Shown here in pieces: positions 63,808-64,000 of a stretch of DNA of 64,000 bases. Location: assembly GCA_037039925.1 (NCBI GenBank), contig JAXRKP010000539.1, positions 46,001-110,000 of the forward strand. The letters run 5' to 3'. The position numbers were made by a program, and so were the translations under genes. The notes under the pieces were generated by a model. The model saw only the letters and a list, made by a program, of their open reading frames with translations, made no database searches and was not told the origin of the DNA. The stretch is from Doris montereyensis (lineage: Eukaryota > Mollusca > Gastropoda > Nudibranchia > Dorididae). Within the stretch, counting starts at the first letter, position 1. The number at the start of each line of letters is the position of its first letter.

Positions 63808-64000
63808 TGATTGAAAAAAGACAGCAAAATCATGGAAACATGGAGAAAGCATTTTCACCAATTACATAATCCCTCCAGAAAGTATGAAACAAGGAGTAAA
63901 GATCAGTTAGTAAGAGTAACAAGTAACCCAGAGGAGACAGCTGAAGATGTAGATATATTAATGGAAGAAATCCAAACAGCTATAAGAAAAGTGAAATTAG

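Larger units (their letters stand above)
62190..64000 (+). mobile_element. Non-LTR retrotransposon, 5' part, cut by window end
   Basis: Same family as 9268-12470, in the opposite orientation. The 5'UTR repeats lie at 62256-62455. The endonuclease region begins near 62630 (FKVDILAITET) and is broken once or twice near 62766-62940. It continues with FLGDLNARVG, DYIIVSSSLFHST and FSDHHLVIAKM (62990-63300). The pre-RT region with KRTAWWNENVKTKIKEKKDA (63540 onward) follows. The end, ETAEDVDILMEEIQTAIRKV, is the start of RT. Catalytic residues of the endonuclease (ITET, GDLN, SDHH) are present here. Confidence 0.88.

Overview
The window is eukaryotic and AT-rich: spliced genes with long introns, GT-AG junctions, abundant microsatellites, minisatellites, SINE-like repeats, MITE-like inverted-repeat elements and a non-LTR retrotransposon family. 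Protein similarity and the kind of repeats suggest a marine invertebrate, most likely a mollusc. That is an inference; nothing in the sequence names the species.

Two conserved housekeeping genes fill the window, tail to tail. On the + strand, 511-25555 holds the last 22 recognisable exons of TUBGCP5 (gamma-tubulin complex component 5); its 5' exons lie left of the window. On the - strand, 58654 down to 32412 holds a near-complete EXOC3 (exocyst subunit Sec6), with the start codon at 58623 and the stop at 32412-32414. The two products act in unrelated processes: microtubule nucleation and vesicle tethering at the plasma membrane. Nothing suggests they work together.

Repeats by region. 1-120: 5' end of a non-LTR element (- strand), then a tRNA-derived SINE (144-417). 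2890-3040: SINE fragment. 4351-4572: MITE. 6337-6768: minisatellite, followed by a 1-kb inverted-repeat element (6770-7780) with a second copy at 29167-30119. 9268-12470: nearly full-length non-LTR element in a TUBGCP5 intron. 15069-15283: CT repeat. 16648-17056 and 17905-19123: two inverted-repeat transposons. 25006-25312: TTC/TTA repeat. 25584-32411: intergenic space with a MITE and SINE pieces. 32953-37569: a 4.6-kb minisatellite of about 49-bp units inside the last EXOC3 intron. 40004-41814: a 26-bp minisatellite in another EXOC3 intron. 51467-52219: TA-flanked inverted-repeat element. 53727-53890: AAT repeat. 61379-61576: GA repeat. 62170-64000: second non-LTR copy (+ strand), cut by the window edge.

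Several exons of both genes carry single-base reading-frame breaks, mostly repaired by adding one base to a short homopolymer. This points to consensus errors rather than gene decay. Introns not itemised hold no gene that I can support. I found no prokaryotic features, no CRISPR array and no functional RNA gene.
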